DNA of 64,000 nt from Trebouxia sp. TZW2008 (lineage: Eukaryota; Chlorophyta; Trebouxiophyceae; Trebouxiales; Trebouxiaceae): assembly GCA_002118135.1 (NCBI GenBank), contig BDIU01000404.1, positions 113,071 through 177,070 of the forward strand, in the 5' to 3' direction. Under the pieces are notes generated by a model. The model had not been told where the DNA came from. It saw only the letters and a list, made by a program, of their open reading frames with translations, and searched no databases. Shown here in pieces: positions 63,822 to 64,000 of the stretch. The translations under genes and the position numbers were made by a program. Numbering within the stretch: the stretch's first letter is position 1; every line of letters begins with the position of its first letter.

Positions 63822-64000
63822 ATGCTGCTTGCAGTCAATGCTGACAGCGCAACGATGCAATTGCGCGGCGGTACGACTAAGCATAGAAAGTTCAAAAACA
63901 CAGCTTGCTTGATGCGGAGTCACAGCTGCCGAAAGCGGTCGCAGCGCAAGATATGCATCGGTGAAGCGTGCAGTTCTGTTTCACAAAAAGCCGTGGTGTC
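63822..64000 (+). CDS. Possible 5' end of a gene running off the window
   Basis: An ATG-initiated frame (MLLAVNADSATMQLRGGTTK...) stays open to the window end in CpG-rich sequence, which here marks gene starts. The product so far is Arg/Lys/Ser-rich with no acidic cluster, compatible with an organelle-targeting leader. No family can be judged from ~59 residues; an alternative start is the in-frame ATG at 63855. Confidence 0.3.
   Translation, partial: MLLAVNADSATMQLRGGTTKHRKFKNTACLMRSHSCRKRSQRKICIGEACSSVSQKAVV

Noticed and set aside
1..64000. CRISPR arrays, prokaryotic operons, ribosome binding sites, rRNA genes, phage genes
   Set aside because: None seen. The tandem arrays have exon-derived units with graded decay, not identical repeats with unique spacers, and the gene structure is eukaryotic.

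Overview
This is nuclear DNA from a eukaryote with many spliceosomal introns. Coding exons of about 50-380 bp are separated by GT...TGCAG introns of about 80-1500 bp. The introns are rich in TGCA and poor in CpG, while the 5' ends of genes sit in visibly CpG-richer stretches. The gene set fits a unicellular alga, most likely of the green lineage: a SNF5 subunit, an AARSD1-type editing protein, an ANKRD13-like protein, a tandem CCCH finger protein, mitochondrial uL30, a PTS1-tailed AlkK-type acyl-CoA synthetase, an alpha-kinase and a GIY-YIG retroelement relic. That placement is inference; no plastid marker or rRNA is present. There is no sign of prokaryotic, phage or CRISPR sequence.

Layout: 0.5-1.7 kb, minus-strand exons of an unrecognised helical protein; 2.5-4.6 kb (+), a 617-aa unknown; 5.8-8.6 kb (+), an alpha-kinase with a coiled-coil N-terminus; 9.7-13.5 kb (+), AARSD1; 14.9-15.8 kb, a four-copy ~200-bp tandem array; 16.3-17.0 kb (-), a small probably mitochondrial protein, divergent from 17.3-18.1 kb (+), SNF5; 18.1-20.4 kb, foldback and tandem repeats and Q-rich exons; 20.8-26.5 kb (+), ANKRD13/GPCR-chaperone-like; 27.3-29.6 kb (+), a TIS11/TTP-type protein; 31.3-31.7 kb (-), a small transit-peptide-like protein, divergent from 32.1-32.4 kb (+), uL30m; 33.5-34.9 kb, a 1.4-kb unit bounded by ~155-bp direct repeats and containing a 170-bp-arm hairpin; 35.8-41.1 kb (+), an RRM protein; 41.7 kb (+), a tiny basic intronless gene; 43.6-49.0 kb (+), acyl-CoA synthetase; 50.2-50.7 kb (-), a small basic protein, divergent from 51.0-61.8 kb (+), a 15-exon gene for a 1107-aa protein with two kinase-like domains and a C-terminal membrane anchor; 62.2-63.6 kb (-), a broken GIY-YIG/zinc-finger retroelement; then a CpG-rich end that may begin another gene.

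I joined exons by hand using GT-AG (once GC-AG) sites, reading phase and family motifs. For AARSD1, ANKRD13, the synthetase, the TTP-like protein, the alpha-kinase, the RRM protein and the dual kinase, every junction keeps phase and the summed length is a whole number of codons.

The most striking feature is not a single gene. In almost every long gene the introns contain decaying tandem copies of the neighbouring exon edge with its splice site. Copies of an exon's 5' edge lie upstream of the functional acceptor and copies of a 3' edge lie downstream of the functional donor, so the introns seem to have grown by repeated local duplication across splice junctions. The dual-kinase tail-anchored protein and this intron-growth pattern are the best candidates for something undescribed.
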